Assembly: GCF_009690905.1 (NCBI RefSeq)
Contig: NZ_VOSW01000059.1
Span: 1 to 64,000, forward strand
Length of the DNA: 64,000 nucleotides
Origin: Paraburkholderia madseniana
GTDB lineage: Bacteria > Pseudomonadota > Gammaproteobacteria > Burkholderiales > Burkholderiaceae
Direction of reading: 5' to 3'
The translations under genes were made by a program, and so were the position numbers. Below the pieces are notes generated by a model. It worked only from the letters and a program-made list of their open reading frames with translations. It had not been told where the DNA came from and searched no databases. Every line of letters begins with the position of its first letter. Position 1 is the stretch's first letter. Below, one piece after another: positions 51,467 through 60,017 of this stretch.

Positions 51467-51888
51467 TTGGCTGCTCCTTGTTTCACAACCGGCATACCGG
51501 CTTTCTGCCAGGCGTCGACACCGCCTTCAAGAACATGGACTTCGGCGTATCCCGCATCCTGCACGATACGCGCTGCCTTGTTCGACTGCTGGCCGGTCTG
51601 GCACACCAGCAGCACCGGGTTGCTCTTGTTCTTCACGAGTTGCGCGACTTTCGCCTGCAACTCTGCAAATTCAAGGTGCCGTGCCGCGGGCAGATGGCCC
51701 TTGGCAAAGTCGGCGGACGGACGCAGATCGATGACCGCCGCATTGCGCCGGTTGATCAGTTGGGTGGCTTCAGCGGCCGACAGGCCGCCGCGGCCACGCC
51801 GGCTGATCGTCGGCCACAGCAGCAACCCACCGGAGATGAGGACGATTGCGATCAGTACAAGGTTTGTGTAATCAGTGAAAAACTTCAC
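51463..51888 (-). CDS. Membrane-anchored rhodanese-like protein
   Basis: The 141-residue protein has one N-terminal helix (NLVLIAIVLISGGLLLWP) and a rhodanese domain with the active-site loop LVCQTGQQSNKAA, catalytic Cys in CQTGQQS. It probably handles sulfane sulfur or acts as a redox partner of GrxC. The start is a GTG at 51888; a longer ATG frame from 51936 is possible. It is the first gene of the grxC-secB-gpsA group and diverges from gpmA. Confidence 0.87.
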   Translation of the reverse strand: MKFFTDYTNLVLIAIVLISGGLLLWPTISRRGRGGLSAAEATQLINRRNAAVIDLRPSADFAKGHLPAARHLEFAELQAKVAQLVKNKSNPVLLVCQTGQQSNKAARIVQDAGYAEVHVLEGGVDAWQKAGMPVVKQGAAK

Positions 51889-52025
51889 GGAAAATCCGCC
51901 GAAAAAGAGAGAAATCGAAAAGGGCAATCGAGCCATTATAAAATAACCGTCTGACGCGATGGCGGCGCTCCTCCAGAGGACCCTCGCAACGCTTTACCGC
52001 TTCCTTACTACCGACCGGCAATCTC

Positions 52026-52772
52026 ATGTACAAACTCGTTCTCATCCGCCACGGCGAATCGACGTGGAACAAGGAAAACCGCTTCACGGGTTGGGTCGAC
52101 GTCGACCTCACCGAACAGGGCAATCGTGAAGCGCAGCAAGCGGGCGTGCTGCTGAAGGAATCGGGCTATTCGTTCGATATCGCCTACACGTCGGTGCTAA
52201 AGCGCGCGATCCGCACCCTGTGGCACGTACAGGACCAGATGGACCTGATGTATCTGCCGGTCGTGCATTCGTGGCGCCTGAACGAGCGCCACTACGGCGC
52301 GCTGTCGGGCCTGAACAAGGCGGAAACCGCCGCCAAGTTCGGCGACGAACAGGTGCTGGTCTGGCGCCGCAGCTACGACACGCCGCCGCCGGCGCTCGAT
52401 CCGTCGGACGAACGCGCGCCCTACAACGATCCGCGCTACGCCAAGGTGCCGCGCGAGCAATTGCCGCTCACGGAGTGCCTGAAAGACACCGTCGCACGCG
52501 TTTTGCCGTTGTGGAACGAGTCGATTGCGCCGGCCATCAAGTCAGGCCGCAAGATTGTGATCGCCGCGCACGGCAACTCGATCCGCGCCATGGTGAAGTA
52601 CCTGGACAACATTTCGGACGACGACATCGTCGGCCTGAATATCCCGAATGGCGTGCCGCTCGTCTATGAACTCGACGAAAACCTGAAACCGATCAAGCAC
52701 TACTATCTGGGCGACCAGGACGCGATTGCGAAGGCGCAGGCCGCTGTGGCCAAGCAAGGCAAGGCGGGCTAA
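52026..52772 (+). CDS. gpmA: 2,3-bisphosphoglycerate-dependent phosphoglycerate mutase GpmA
   Basis: Glycolytic enzyme interconverting 3- and 2-phosphoglycerate. The 248-residue histidine phosphatase has LIRHGESTWNKENRFTGW (phospho-His11), RLNERHYGALSGLNKAE and the second catalytic His in IAAHGNSIRAMVKYL. Length is typical of dPGM. It diverges from the rhodanese-grxC operon. Confidence 0.96.
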   Translation: MYKLVLIRHGESTWNKENRFTGWVDVDLTEQGNREAQQAGVLLKESGYSFDIAYTSVLKRAIRTLWHVQDQMDLMYLPVVHSWRLNERHYGALSGLNKAETAAKFGDEQVLVWRRSYDTPPPALDPSDERAPYNDPRYAKVPREQLPLTECLKDTVARVLPLWNESIAPAIKSGRKIVIAAHGNSIRAMVKYLDNISDDDIVGLNIPNGVPLVYELDENLKPIKHYYLGDQDAIAKAQAAVAKQGKAG

Positions 52773-53084
52773 ACCGGGGCCGCCGGCCGCCGCCCCCCGC
52801 CTGTAGTGGAAATCTGCAGCGGGGGCCCGGCAAACGGGCCACCCCACCGGCAAGACCTGCCGGCGTACGCGTCCCGCCGGCTGTCAATTGCGCCATCCCA
52901 CTGCCATCTTGCCGTTACCGCACATTACTTCGGCTTCGCGACCTCCGACTCACGAACCAGGGCCCGCCCGCGCTGTCGAATCACGATTGCCTGCGCTGCG
53001 CCCTGACCGGGCGGGTGTGCAGTTATACTTGTCCGTCCCCATCTCTATCGACGCTGCCACGCGCTCCCGACCGCAACAGACTCT
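52773..53084 (+). other. gpmA-ctpA intergenic region
   Basis: A 312-base, very GC-rich stretch. It contains an imperfect GGGGCCCG/CGGGCC-CCCC hairpin shortly after gpmA, without a T-run, and a -10-like TATACT at 53024-53029 ahead of ctpA with no clear -35. No gene is visible. Confidence 0.4.
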
Positions 53085-54665
53085 ATGCGAAAGAACCTGA
53101 AAAATATCGGCCTGATTGCCGCGGGCCTTGCTACCGGCGCATTTGCCACCCTGCAACTCTCCGCCTCGGCCCAGCAACCCGCCGGCGCCGCCTCGAGCGC
53201 CGTTGCACCGTTGCCGCTGGACCAACTCCGGCTCTTTGCCGAAGTGTTCGGGCAAATCAAGCATGAGTACGTCGAACCGGTGGACGATAAAAAGCTCCTC
53301 ACCGCCGCGATCAAGGGCATGGTGTCGAGCCTCGACCCGCACTCGTCGTATCTCGACAAGACCGATTACGAAGAACTGCAGGAGCAGACCAAGGGTCGCT
53401 TCGCGGGTCTCGGCATCGAAATTTCGTCGGAAGACGGCCTGATCAAGGTGATCTCGCCGATTGAAGACACGCCCGCGTTCCGCGCCGGCATCCGTCCGGG
53501 CGACCTGATCACCCGCATCAATGACAAGCCGGTGCGCGGCATGACGCTCGACCAGGCGGTCAAGCAGATGCGCGGCGACCCGGGCACCAAGGTCACGCTG
53601 ACCATCTTCCGCAAGACCGACGACCGGACGTTCCCGCTCACGGTCACGCGCGCGATCATCAAGGTCCAGTCGGTCAAGATGAAGATTCTGGCGCCGGGCT
53701 ACGCGTATGTCCGCATTACCAGCTTCCAGGAACGCACCACGCCTGATCTGGCTGCGAAACTGCAAGACATCGCCCGTCAACAGCCGAACCTGAAGGGTCT
53801 CGTGCTCGACCTGCGCAATAACGGCGGCGGTCTGCTGCAAAGCGCGGTCGGTGTTGCCGGCGCGTTCCTGCCGTCGAATTCGGTGGTGGTGTCCACCAAC
53901 GGCCAGATTCCGGATTCGAAGCAGGTCTATCGCGACACGTACGATAACTACCGCCTGCAATCGTTCGACAGCGATCCGCTGAAAGACGAAGCGCCGATCT
54001 TCAAGACTGTGCCGATGATCGTGCTGACCAACGCCTATTCGGCGTCGGCTTCGGAGATCGTCGCGGGCGCGCTGCAGGATCAGCATCGTGCGCTGATCGT
54101 CGGCAAGACCACCTTCGGCAAGGGTTCGGTGCAAACCGTCCGTCCGATGACAGCTGAAACGGCACTGCGTCTGACCACGGCGTACTACTACACGCCGAGC
54201 GGCCGTTCGATCCAGAATAAGGGCATCCGTCCTGACATCGCGGTCGATCAATACGCAGAAGGCGATCCGGACGACGCACTGGTTACTCGCGAAGTCGACT
54301 ACTCGAACCACCTTGCGAACACGCAGGATCCGAACGAGAAGAAGGAAGCGGATCAGCGCGAACAGGAACGCATGGACCAGTTGCGCCAGCTTGAAGAGCA
54401 GAACGACAAGAAGACGCCGGAACAGCGTCAGAAGGATCGTGAGCGCAAGCCGGTCGAGTTCGGTTCGACCGACGACTTCATGCTGACGCAGGCATTGAAC
54501 AAGCTGGAAGGCAAGCCGGTGCAGGAATCGAAGTCGCTGACCGAGCGGCGTCTCGCGCAGAACAAGCCGGCAGCATCGGCCTCCGCGCCGGTCGCGGTGA
54601 AGCCGACGCAACCGGTACCCGGCGCATCGGTCCCGGCCTCGGCGCCTGCTACACAAAGCAACTAA
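53085..54665 (+). CDS. ctpA: C-terminal processing peptidase, S41 family (CtpA/Prc-like)
   Basis: Periplasmic serine protease of 526 residues. It has a signal sequence (1-27), an N-terminal helical region (EVFGQIKHEYVEPVDDKKLL), a PDZ domain (about 95-170; GLGIEISSEDG, AGIRPGDLITRIND) and the S41 catalytic core with the Ser/Lys dyad in YSASASEIVAGALQD and VGKTTFGKGSVQ. A charged, Lys/Glu-rich segment and a Pro/Ala tail end the protein. The family trims or degrades envelope proteins. moeB follows after a hairpin. Confidence 0.93.
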   Translation: MRKNLKNIGLIAAGLATGAFATLQLSASAQQPAGAASSAVAPLPLDQLRLFAEVFGQIKHEYVEPVDDKKLLTAAIKGMVSSLDPHSSYLDKTDYEELQEQTKGRFAGLGIEISSEDGLIKVISPIEDTPAFRAGIRPGDLITRINDKPVRGMTLDQAVKQMRGDPGTKVTLTIFRKTDDRTFPLTVTRAIIKVQSVKMKILAPGYAYVRITSFQERTTPDLAAKLQDIARQQPNLKGLVLDLRNNGGGLLQSAVGVAGAFLPSNSVVVSTNGQIPDSKQVYRDTYDNYRLQSFDSDPLKDEAPIFKTVPMIVLTNAYSASASEIVAGALQDQHRALIVGKTTFGKGSVQTVRPMTAETALRLTTAYYYTPSGRSIQNKGIRPDIAVDQYAEGDPDDALVTREVDYSNHLANTQDPNEKKEADQREQERMDQLRQLEEQNDKKTPEQRQKDRERKPVEFGSTDDFMLTQALNKLEGKPVQESKSLTERRLAQNKPAASASAPVAVKPTQPVPGASVPASAPATQSN

Positions 54666-54678
54666 GCAGCAAATCCAA

Positions 54679-54713
54679 CGTGTCTTCGCAGCCGGACGTG
54701 CTGCGAAGACACG
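54679..54713. repeat. 14-bp perfect inverted repeat between ctpA and moeB
   Basis: CGTGTCTTCGCAGC (54679-54692) is complementary to GCTGCGAAGACACG (54700-54713), with loop CGGACGT. No T-run follows on either strand. It could stabilise the ctpA transcript end or be a Rho-linked stop. Confidence 0.6.
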
Positions 54714-54841
54714 GAGCAGTACAGCTGTAATACCCGGCACCAGCACGAACACCCGCTCCCCCGCGCGATTAAAATAACGAAACCGCGCATGGCAGGCCAC
54801 CGGTCCTGCATCTCATTGCGCGACACTCCACGCGCCCCGCC

Positions 54842-55600
54842 ATGAATGACGATCAACTCCTCCGCTATTCCCGCCACATCCTCGTCGACGAAATCGGCAT
54901 CGAGGCGCAGCAGCGCTTTATCGACGCGCACGCGATCATCGTCGGCGCGGGCGGCCTGGGTTCGCCGGCAGCGATGTATCTGGCGGCGGCAGGCGTCGGC
55001 CGTCTGACGCTGGTCGATGCGGATACGGTCGACCTGACCAATCTGCAGCGGCAGATTTTGCATGTGACGGCGTCGGTCGGGCGCAAAAAGGTGGAGTCCG
55101 GGCGCGACGCGATCGCCCAGATCAATCCTGAGGTGGTGGTGAACGCGGTGGCCGAACGGGTCGACGATGCATGGCTCGATCGCGAGGTGCCGCACGCCGC
55201 TGTCGTGCTCGATTGCACGGATAACTTCGCGACGCGCCACGCGATCAACCGCGCCTGCGTGAAGCATGGTGTGCCGCTGGTCTCAGGCGCGGCCTTGCGT
55301 TTCGACGGCCAGATCAGCACCTTCGATTTCCGGGACGCAGCGTCGCCCTGCTATGCGTGCGTGTTCCCGGAGGACCAACCGTTCGAGGAAGTCGCGTGCT
55401 CGACCATGGGCGTATTCGCGCCCACGGTCGGCATCATCGGTTCGATGCAAGCGGCTGAAGCACTGAAAGTGATCGGCGAGATCGGCACGCCGCTGGTGGG
55501 CCGTCTCACGATGCTCGATTCGCTGCGTATGGAATGGAACACGATGCGCATTGCGCGTCAGCCGGATTGCCCGGTATGTGGGCAACAGCATCAGCCGTGA
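54842..55600 (+). CDS. moeB: MoeB/ThiF-family adenylyltransferase
   Basis: E1-like enzyme that adenylates the C-terminal Gly-Gly of a sulfur carrier (MoaD or ThiS). The 252 residues show the nucleotide-binding GAGGLGSPAAMYLAAAG, DLTNLQRQILH, the catalytic-cysteine region EEVACSTMGVF, and zinc-binding CYAC and CPVC pairs. Which carrier it serves cannot be decided, since no moa or thi genes are close. It ends at a strong bidirectional terminator. Confidence 0.88.
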   Translation: MNDDQLLRYSRHILVDEIGIEAQQRFIDAHAIIVGAGGLGSPAAMYLAAAGVGRLTLVDADTVDLTNLQRQILHVTASVGRKKVESGRDAIAQINPEVVVNAVAERVDDAWLDREVPHAAVVLDCTDNFATRHAINRACVKHGVPLVSGAALRFDGQISTFDFRDAASPCYACVFPEDQPFEEVACSTMGVFAPTVGIIGSMQAAEALKVIGEIGTPLVGRLTMLDSLRMEWNTMRIARQPDCPVCGQQHQP

Positions 55601-55620
55601 GCCCACGCAAGCAAGACGCC

Positions 55621-55660
55621 AAATGAAAAACGCCGCACACATGTGCGGCGTTTTTCATTT
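55621..55660. terminator. Bidirectional terminator between moeB and ptsI
   Basis: A nearly perfect 40-base palindrome: the first 19 bases are complementary to the last 19. A-run and T-run flank the GC core CGCCGCACA/TGTGCGGCG on both sides, so it serves both convergent genes. Confidence 0.92.
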
Positions 55661-55686
55661 GAACCCACCAATCCGGGTTGTCAGTT

Positions 55687-57438
55687 TCAAGCCAACACCA
55701 CGCGCTTCAGCGCCGCCTGCACCTCTTCCGGTTCGAACGAAGCCAGCACGTCGGCCACCGGCTTCTCGAGCGTCTTCAGATGCGAGCGCAGGACTTCCTG
55801 CTTGACCACCAGCAACTGGCTCGGGTGCATCGAGAACTCGGTGAGGCCCATACCGAGCAACAGACGCGTCAACGCCGGGTCGCCCGCCATCTCGCCGCAC
55901 ACCGACACCGGCACCCCCGCCCGCTTCGCCTCGCGCAGCGTGAAGGCGATCAGATGCAGCACCGCCGGATGCAGAGGATCGTACAGATGCGCGACCGAGT
56001 TATCCGCGCGATCGATCGCCAGCGTGTACTGGATCAGATCGTTCGTGCCGATCGACAGGAAATCCAGCCGCTTGAGAAACAGCGGCAACGCAATCGCGGC
56101 GGCCGGAATCTCGATCATCGCGCCGACCTGCACGTTCGGATCGTAGGCGATACCGGCATCGTCCAGTTGCCGCTTGGCCTCGCGAATCAGATCGAGCGTC
56201 TGATCGATCTCCTGCGCGTGCGCCAGCATCGGAATCAGAATCTTCACCTTGCCGAACGCCGATGCACGGAGAATCGCGCGCAGTTGCGTCAGGAACATCT
56301 GCGGTTCCGAGAGGCTCCAGCGAATCGCTCTGAGCCCCAAGGCGGGGTTCGGTGCGGTTTCGTAGCCGTCGCCGCCGCCACTCATCGAATCGAGCGGCTT
56401 ATCGGCGCCGACGTCGATCGTACGGATCGTCACCGGCAAGCCGTTCATCAACTCGACGGCGCGACGGTAGGCAGCAAACTGCTCTTCCTCTTCCGGCAAG
56501 TGGTGCTTGTGATTCATGAACAGGAACTCGGTGCGGAACAGGCCCACCCCGGTTGCACCCGAATCGACCGCGGCGCGCGCGTCCTCCGGCAACTCAATGT
56601 TCGCGCACAGTTCGATGCGTGTGCCGCAGAGCGTTTGCGTGGGCGAAAACTTCAGCCGTTGCAGCTTGCGCTGCTCCAACGCTTTTTCGCTCTGACGGTA
56701 CGAGTATTCTTCCAGCACGATCGGTGCGGGATCGACGATCACGATGCCGTGATCACCGTCGACAATGATCAGGTCGTCTTGCCGGATCAACTGACTCGCA
56801 TGCTGCACGCCGACCGCGGCCGGAATGCCGAGGCTGCGCGCGACAATCGCCGTATGTGAAGTCCGTCCGCCGAGATCGGTGACGAAACCCTGAAACGTTT
56901 GCGTTTTGAACTGCATCATGTCGGCCGGCGCGATGTCGTGCGCGACCACAATCATCTCGTCGCAGGTACCGTGCACGCTGTCTAGCAGCGCCACCGAAGC
57001 ACCGGCAAGCGCCTTCAGCACGCGCTCCACCACCTGTTCGATGTCGGCTTTGCGCTCGCGCAGGTATTCGTCTTCGATATCGTCGAAATGGCGCGACAGG
57101 CGCTCGAGCTGTTCGGTCAGCGCCCACTCCACGTTGTAACGGCGCGTACGGATCAGGTCGATGGTTTCCTGCACGAGCATTGCATCGTTCAGGATCATTG
57201 AATGAACGTTGATGAACGCACCCATTTCGCTCGGCGCGTCTGCCGCGAGATCGGCGCGCAACGTGTCGAGTTCGTAATGCACATGTTGCTGGGCCACGCG
57301 AAAGCGCTCGATCTCGCCCTCGATCTGGGCGGGTTCGATCAAATAGTGGTCTACGTCAAGTGCAGCCGGGGCGATCAGATAGGCCCGCCCGATGGCGATA
57401 CCGCGTGACACGGGAATTCCATGCAGCGTGAAGGACAC
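55687..57438 (-). CDS. ptsI: PTS enzyme I PtsI
   Basis: Phosphoenolpyruvate-protein phosphotransferase that phosphorylates HPr. The 583-residue protein starts SFTLHGIPVSRGIAIGRAYL and has the phospho-His195 in GGRTSHTAIVARSLG. A PEP-binding barrel follows (GVGLFRTEFLFMN, LSIGTNDLIQYTLA, VCGEMAGDP). The GTG at 57438 is placed six bases after GAGGAG; the GTG two codons upstream would be directly on the Shine-Dalgarno sequence. It is downstream of ptsH and the mannose-family EIIA and forms a general PTS separate from nagF. Confidence 0.94.
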   Translation of the reverse strand: MSFTLHGIPVSRGIAIGRAYLIAPAALDVDHYLIEPAQIEGEIERFRVAQQHVHYELDTLRADLAADAPSEMGAFINVHSMILNDAMLVQETIDLIRTRRYNVEWALTEQLERLSRHFDDIEDEYLRERKADIEQVVERVLKALAGASVALLDSVHGTCDEMIVVAHDIAPADMMQFKTQTFQGFVTDLGGRTSHTAIVARSLGIPAAVGVQHASQLIRQDDLIIVDGDHGIVIVDPAPIVLEEYSYRQSEKALEQRKLQRLKFSPTQTLCGTRIELCANIELPEDARAAVDSGATGVGLFRTEFLFMNHKHHLPEEEEQFAAYRRAVELMNGLPVTIRTIDVGADKPLDSMSGGGDGYETAPNPALGLRAIRWSLSEPQMFLTQLRAILRASAFGKVKILIPMLAHAQEIDQTLDLIREAKRQLDDAGIAYDPNVQVGAMIEIPAAAIALPLFLKRLDFLSIGTNDLIQYTLAIDRADNSVAHLYDPLHPAVLHLIAFTLREAKRAGVPVSVCGEMAGDPALTRLLLGMGLTEFSMHPSQLLVVKQEVLRSHLKTLEKPVADVLASFEPEEVQAALKRVVLA

Positions 57439-57503
57439 GCGCACCTCCTCTAGTTGTGTGATGCCGCGGCAAACCGCTGCAATGCTCTCAGACTCTGTTG
57501 GCC

Positions 57504-57509
57504 ATTATA
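57504..57509 (-). promoter_or_regulatory. Possible ptsI promoter (-10)
   Basis: A perfect TATAAT on the minus strand about 66 bases upstream of the ptsI start, located after the ptsH terminator. The -35 position (GTATCG) is poor, so confidence is low. Confidence 0.35.
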
Positions 57510-57667
57510 AATTCCGCGCCCGTTGTCGATACGTTAGGTCTGTGTGCAGCGCAGCACGAAATACCGTAACCGACCACAACACTGCGCCTTCGACGAGCTT
57601 GCGCTCCGGCAACGCGAACCCCTGCGCGCCGCGGGCAGGCGCCTCTCAAGCTGCGATTGTCTCGCGC

Positions 57668-57698
57668 TAAAAAAAATGCCGCGGACAGTCGCGGCATT
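57668..57698 (-). terminator. Terminator between ptsH and ptsI
   Basis: AAATGCCGCG (57673-57682) and CGCGGCATTT (57689-57698) form a stem. Read on the minus strand the stem ends in a run of eight T. It follows ptsH directly and would lower or separate ptsI expression. Confidence 0.8.
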
Positions 57699-57726
57699 TT
57701 GCTTCAGGCAACGATAACGCGCGAAT

Positions 57727-57996
57727 TCACTGACCTTCGCCGAATTTATCAGCAATCAGTTTCAACAATGCGTCCATGGCTTCTTTTTCGTCGGTGCCTT
57801 CCGTTTCGATCAGCACCGTGCTGCCTATACCCGCGGCCAGCATCATCACACCCATGATGCTCTTGGCATTGATACGGCGGCCATTGCGGCTCATCCAGAT
57901 TTCCGCCTGGTAGTTGCCCGCGAGTTGCGTCAACTTGGCCGACGCGCGCGCGTGCAGCCCCAGCTTGTTCACAATAGTCGTTTCCTGTTGCAGCAT
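57727..57996 (-). CDS. ptsH: Phosphocarrier protein HPr (PtsH)
   Basis: The 89-residue HPr has the phosphorylation site His15 in KLGLHARASA and the regulatory Ser46 in NAKSIMGVMMLA. Both sites intact means it can accept phosphate from PtsI and from HprK (161-1129). Its dedicated partner is likely the mannose-family EIIA upstream rather than a sugar permease, pointing to a regulatory role. A terminator follows before ptsI. Confidence 0.95.
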   Translation of the reverse strand: MLQQETTIVNKLGLHARASAKLTQLAGNYQAEIWMSRNGRRINAKSIMGVMMLAAGIGSTVLIETEGTDEKEAMDALLKLIADKFGEGQ

Positions 57997-58101
57997 GTGA
58001 TGGTCCGAAGCGCGGGTAAGTGTTGTAGTGAAAGGTGAAACTGCAAACCGGCTGCGATCGGGCGCGACCCAATCGCAATCGTTTAAAGCCGTGAGATCCG
58101 C

Positions 58102-58629
58102 TTACAACCCGGTCGAGCCGGCTTTCTGCGTCAGGTCGGCCTCAGCCGGCAACGCGGGCAAACAGTCAGCGGCAGCGGCCTCTGGCGGCAAAGCGGGCAA
58201 ACAGTCACTGGACCCCGCAGGCGGCGCAACCGGCGCCGGCGTGGCGGGCCCGATTGCGTGCACGCCCTTGGTGGCACCGGCGAGCGCTTTGTCGACCAGC
58301 GTGTCGAGCGGCGTCGCGCGATAACAGACCGCGCGCACCAGCATCGGCAAATTGACGCCACACAGCACACGGACGTTCGGCACCGAAGCGAGCCGCCCGG
58401 CGATATTCGCCGGCGTGGCGCCGAACATGTCGGTGAGCACGAGTGCGCCGTTTTCTTCCTTGAGCCGCTCGATTTCCGAATGCGCGAACGCGACCTGCTG
58501 TGCGGGATCGCAATCCGGCGATACATCGATCACGCCGATGCGAGCCGGCAAGCCACCGTAGATGTGCGAAATACAATCGCGCAACGCGGTGGCGAACGGA
58601 GCGTGCGCAATGATCAGAATGCCTGCCAT
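58102..58629 (-). CDS. PTS EIIA component, mannose/sorbose family, with repeated C-terminal tail
   Basis: The 175-residue protein is a mannose-class EIIA, MAGILIIAHAPFATALRD with the phospho-acceptor His9. It also has LTDMFGATPANIAGRL and GVNLPMLVRAVCYR. No EIIB, EIIC or EIID partner is nearby, so it is probably a regulatory EIIA, as in many proteobacteria with hprK-ptsHI. Beyond about residue 128 there is an extra Pro/Ala-rich tail with a tandem repeat, DCLPALPPE (142-150) and DCLPALPAE (155-163), not part of the family fold. The start at 58629 is preferred to an upstream extension. Confidence 0.88.
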   Translation of the reverse strand: MAGILIIAHAPFATALRDCISHIYGGLPARIGVIDVSPDCDPAQQVAFAHSEIERLKEENGALVLTDMFGATPANIAGRLASVPNVRVLCGVNLPMLVRAVCYRATPLDTLVDKALAGATKGVHAIGPATPAPVAPPAGSSDCLPALPPEAAAADCLPALPAEADLTQKAGSTGL

Positions 58630-58959
58630 GTCAGCCTTGCTGCAAAAGAACGGCCCCGAACCGTGGACCGGGACGAAGCCCGGTTCGTAAGCGCCCTCGA
58701 CTGGCCGTGGGTCGTGAGGGCCGGAACGCATCACCTGACGAGCGGCCCGCCGTGCCTGATATCGCTACGGCGCAGGCGGGAAACAGCTCGTTCACAGTCC
58801 GCAGTCCATGCCAGTGGCGCCTGACAGGCGCCTTCCACTCGCTTGGCGCGGAAGAGCGGGCATTGTATCAGGCTCATTTTCACGCCAAAGCCGGTGTTTC
58901 GCTTGATGCGGATTTACTACACAGTTTGGGGGCCTTGGCGGCCATTCAAGGGCTGCGCC
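58630..58959 (-). other. Region between gshB and the EIIA gene
   Basis: 330 bases without a gene. A possible -10 TACAAT on the minus strand (58867-58862) could start the EIIA-ptsH-ptsI unit. A compact hairpin GGCGCCT-GAC-AGGCGCC lies at 58816-58832 in the resulting leader. Confidence 0.4.
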
Positions 58960-59916
58960 TCAAGCGGTCGCGCGCTCCAATGCGTCGATGAACATCGCGG
59001 CGACGTCGAAGCCGGTCTGATCCATGATCTCGCGGAAACACGTTGGGCTCGTCACATTCACCTCGGTGAGCCAGTCGCCGATCGCATCCAACCCGACCAG
59101 CAGCAGACCACGCGCGGCGAGCACCGGCGCGAGCGTGTCGGCGATCTTGCGGTCGTGATCGGTAAGCGGACGCGCCACGCCCAGTCCACCCGCGGCGAGG
59201 TTGCCGCGCACTTCATTACCCTGAGGAATCCGCGCGAGCGAAAACGGCACCGCTTCGCCGCCGATCAGGAGAATGCGCTTGTCGCCCTCCTTGATCTCGG
59301 GGATGAACTTTTGCGCCATCACCGAGCGCGCGCCGTCGTGGCTCAGCATCTCGATGATCGAGCCGAGATTCATGCCATCGGCCTTCACGCGGAACACACC
59401 CATGCCGCCCATGCCGTCGAGCGGCTTGAGGATCACGTCACCGTGTTCTTCATGGAAGGCGCGCAAACGGGCTGCGTCGCGCGTCACCAAAGTCGGCGCG
59501 ACGAACTGCGCGAACTCGCCGATCGCCAGCTTTTCCGAATGATCGCGAATTGCCTGCGGCTTGTTGAAAATGCGCGCGCCGCCGCGTTCGGCCATTTCCA
59601 GCAGCCACGTCGACGTCACGTATTCCATGTCGAACGGCGGGTCTTTGCGCATCACGACCGCGCTGAAACTCTTCAGCGATTTTGGCGTGGCCGCTTCAGC
59701 GGCGTACCACGTGTCGCGATGCAGGTCGGTCACGTCGCCGGTAATCGCAAAGCGCTGCACGTTCGCCTCGACGTCGCCGCCGGTCCACGCCAGATGCTTC
59801 GGCTCGCATGTGTAGAGCGTGTGACCGCGGCGCGCGGCTTCTGCCATCATCGCGTAGGTGGAATCTTTGTAGATCTTGAACTGCGTGAGCGGATCGGCAA
59901 TGAAAAGAATGTCCAT
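58960..59916 (-). CDS. gshB: Glutathione synthetase GshB
   Basis: ATP-grasp enzyme joining gamma-glutamylcysteine and glycine. The 318 residues begin MDILFIADPLTQFKIYKD and show the ATP-grasp motifs DVILKPLDGMGGMGVFRV, KRILLIGGEAVPFSLAR and the metal site LLVGLDAIGDWLTEVNVTSP. It lies 101 bases downstream of gshA, so the two steps of glutathione synthesis are co-transcribed. Confidence 0.96.
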   Translation of the reverse strand: MDILFIADPLTQFKIYKDSTYAMMAEAARRGHTLYTCEPKHLAWTGGDVEANVQRFAITGDVTDLHRDTWYAAEAATPKSLKSFSAVVMRKDPPFDMEYVTSTWLLEMAERGGARIFNKPQAIRDHSEKLAIGEFAQFVAPTLVTRDAARLRAFHEEHGDVILKPLDGMGGMGVFRVKADGMNLGSIIEMLSHDGARSVMAQKFIPEIKEGDKRILLIGGEAVPFSLARIPQGNEVRGNLAAGGLGVARPLTDHDRKIADTLAPVLAARGLLLVGLDAIGDWLTEVNVTSPTCFREIMDQTGFDVAAMFIDALERATA

Positions 59917-60017
59917 GAGGATTCCGGTGCGCCCTTAGGGCTTGGCATTGATCGTCAATATAGTCGCTGAAAATGACGATGGCGGCACGCATGCCGCCAT
60001 CGACCACCTCGCGAGGC

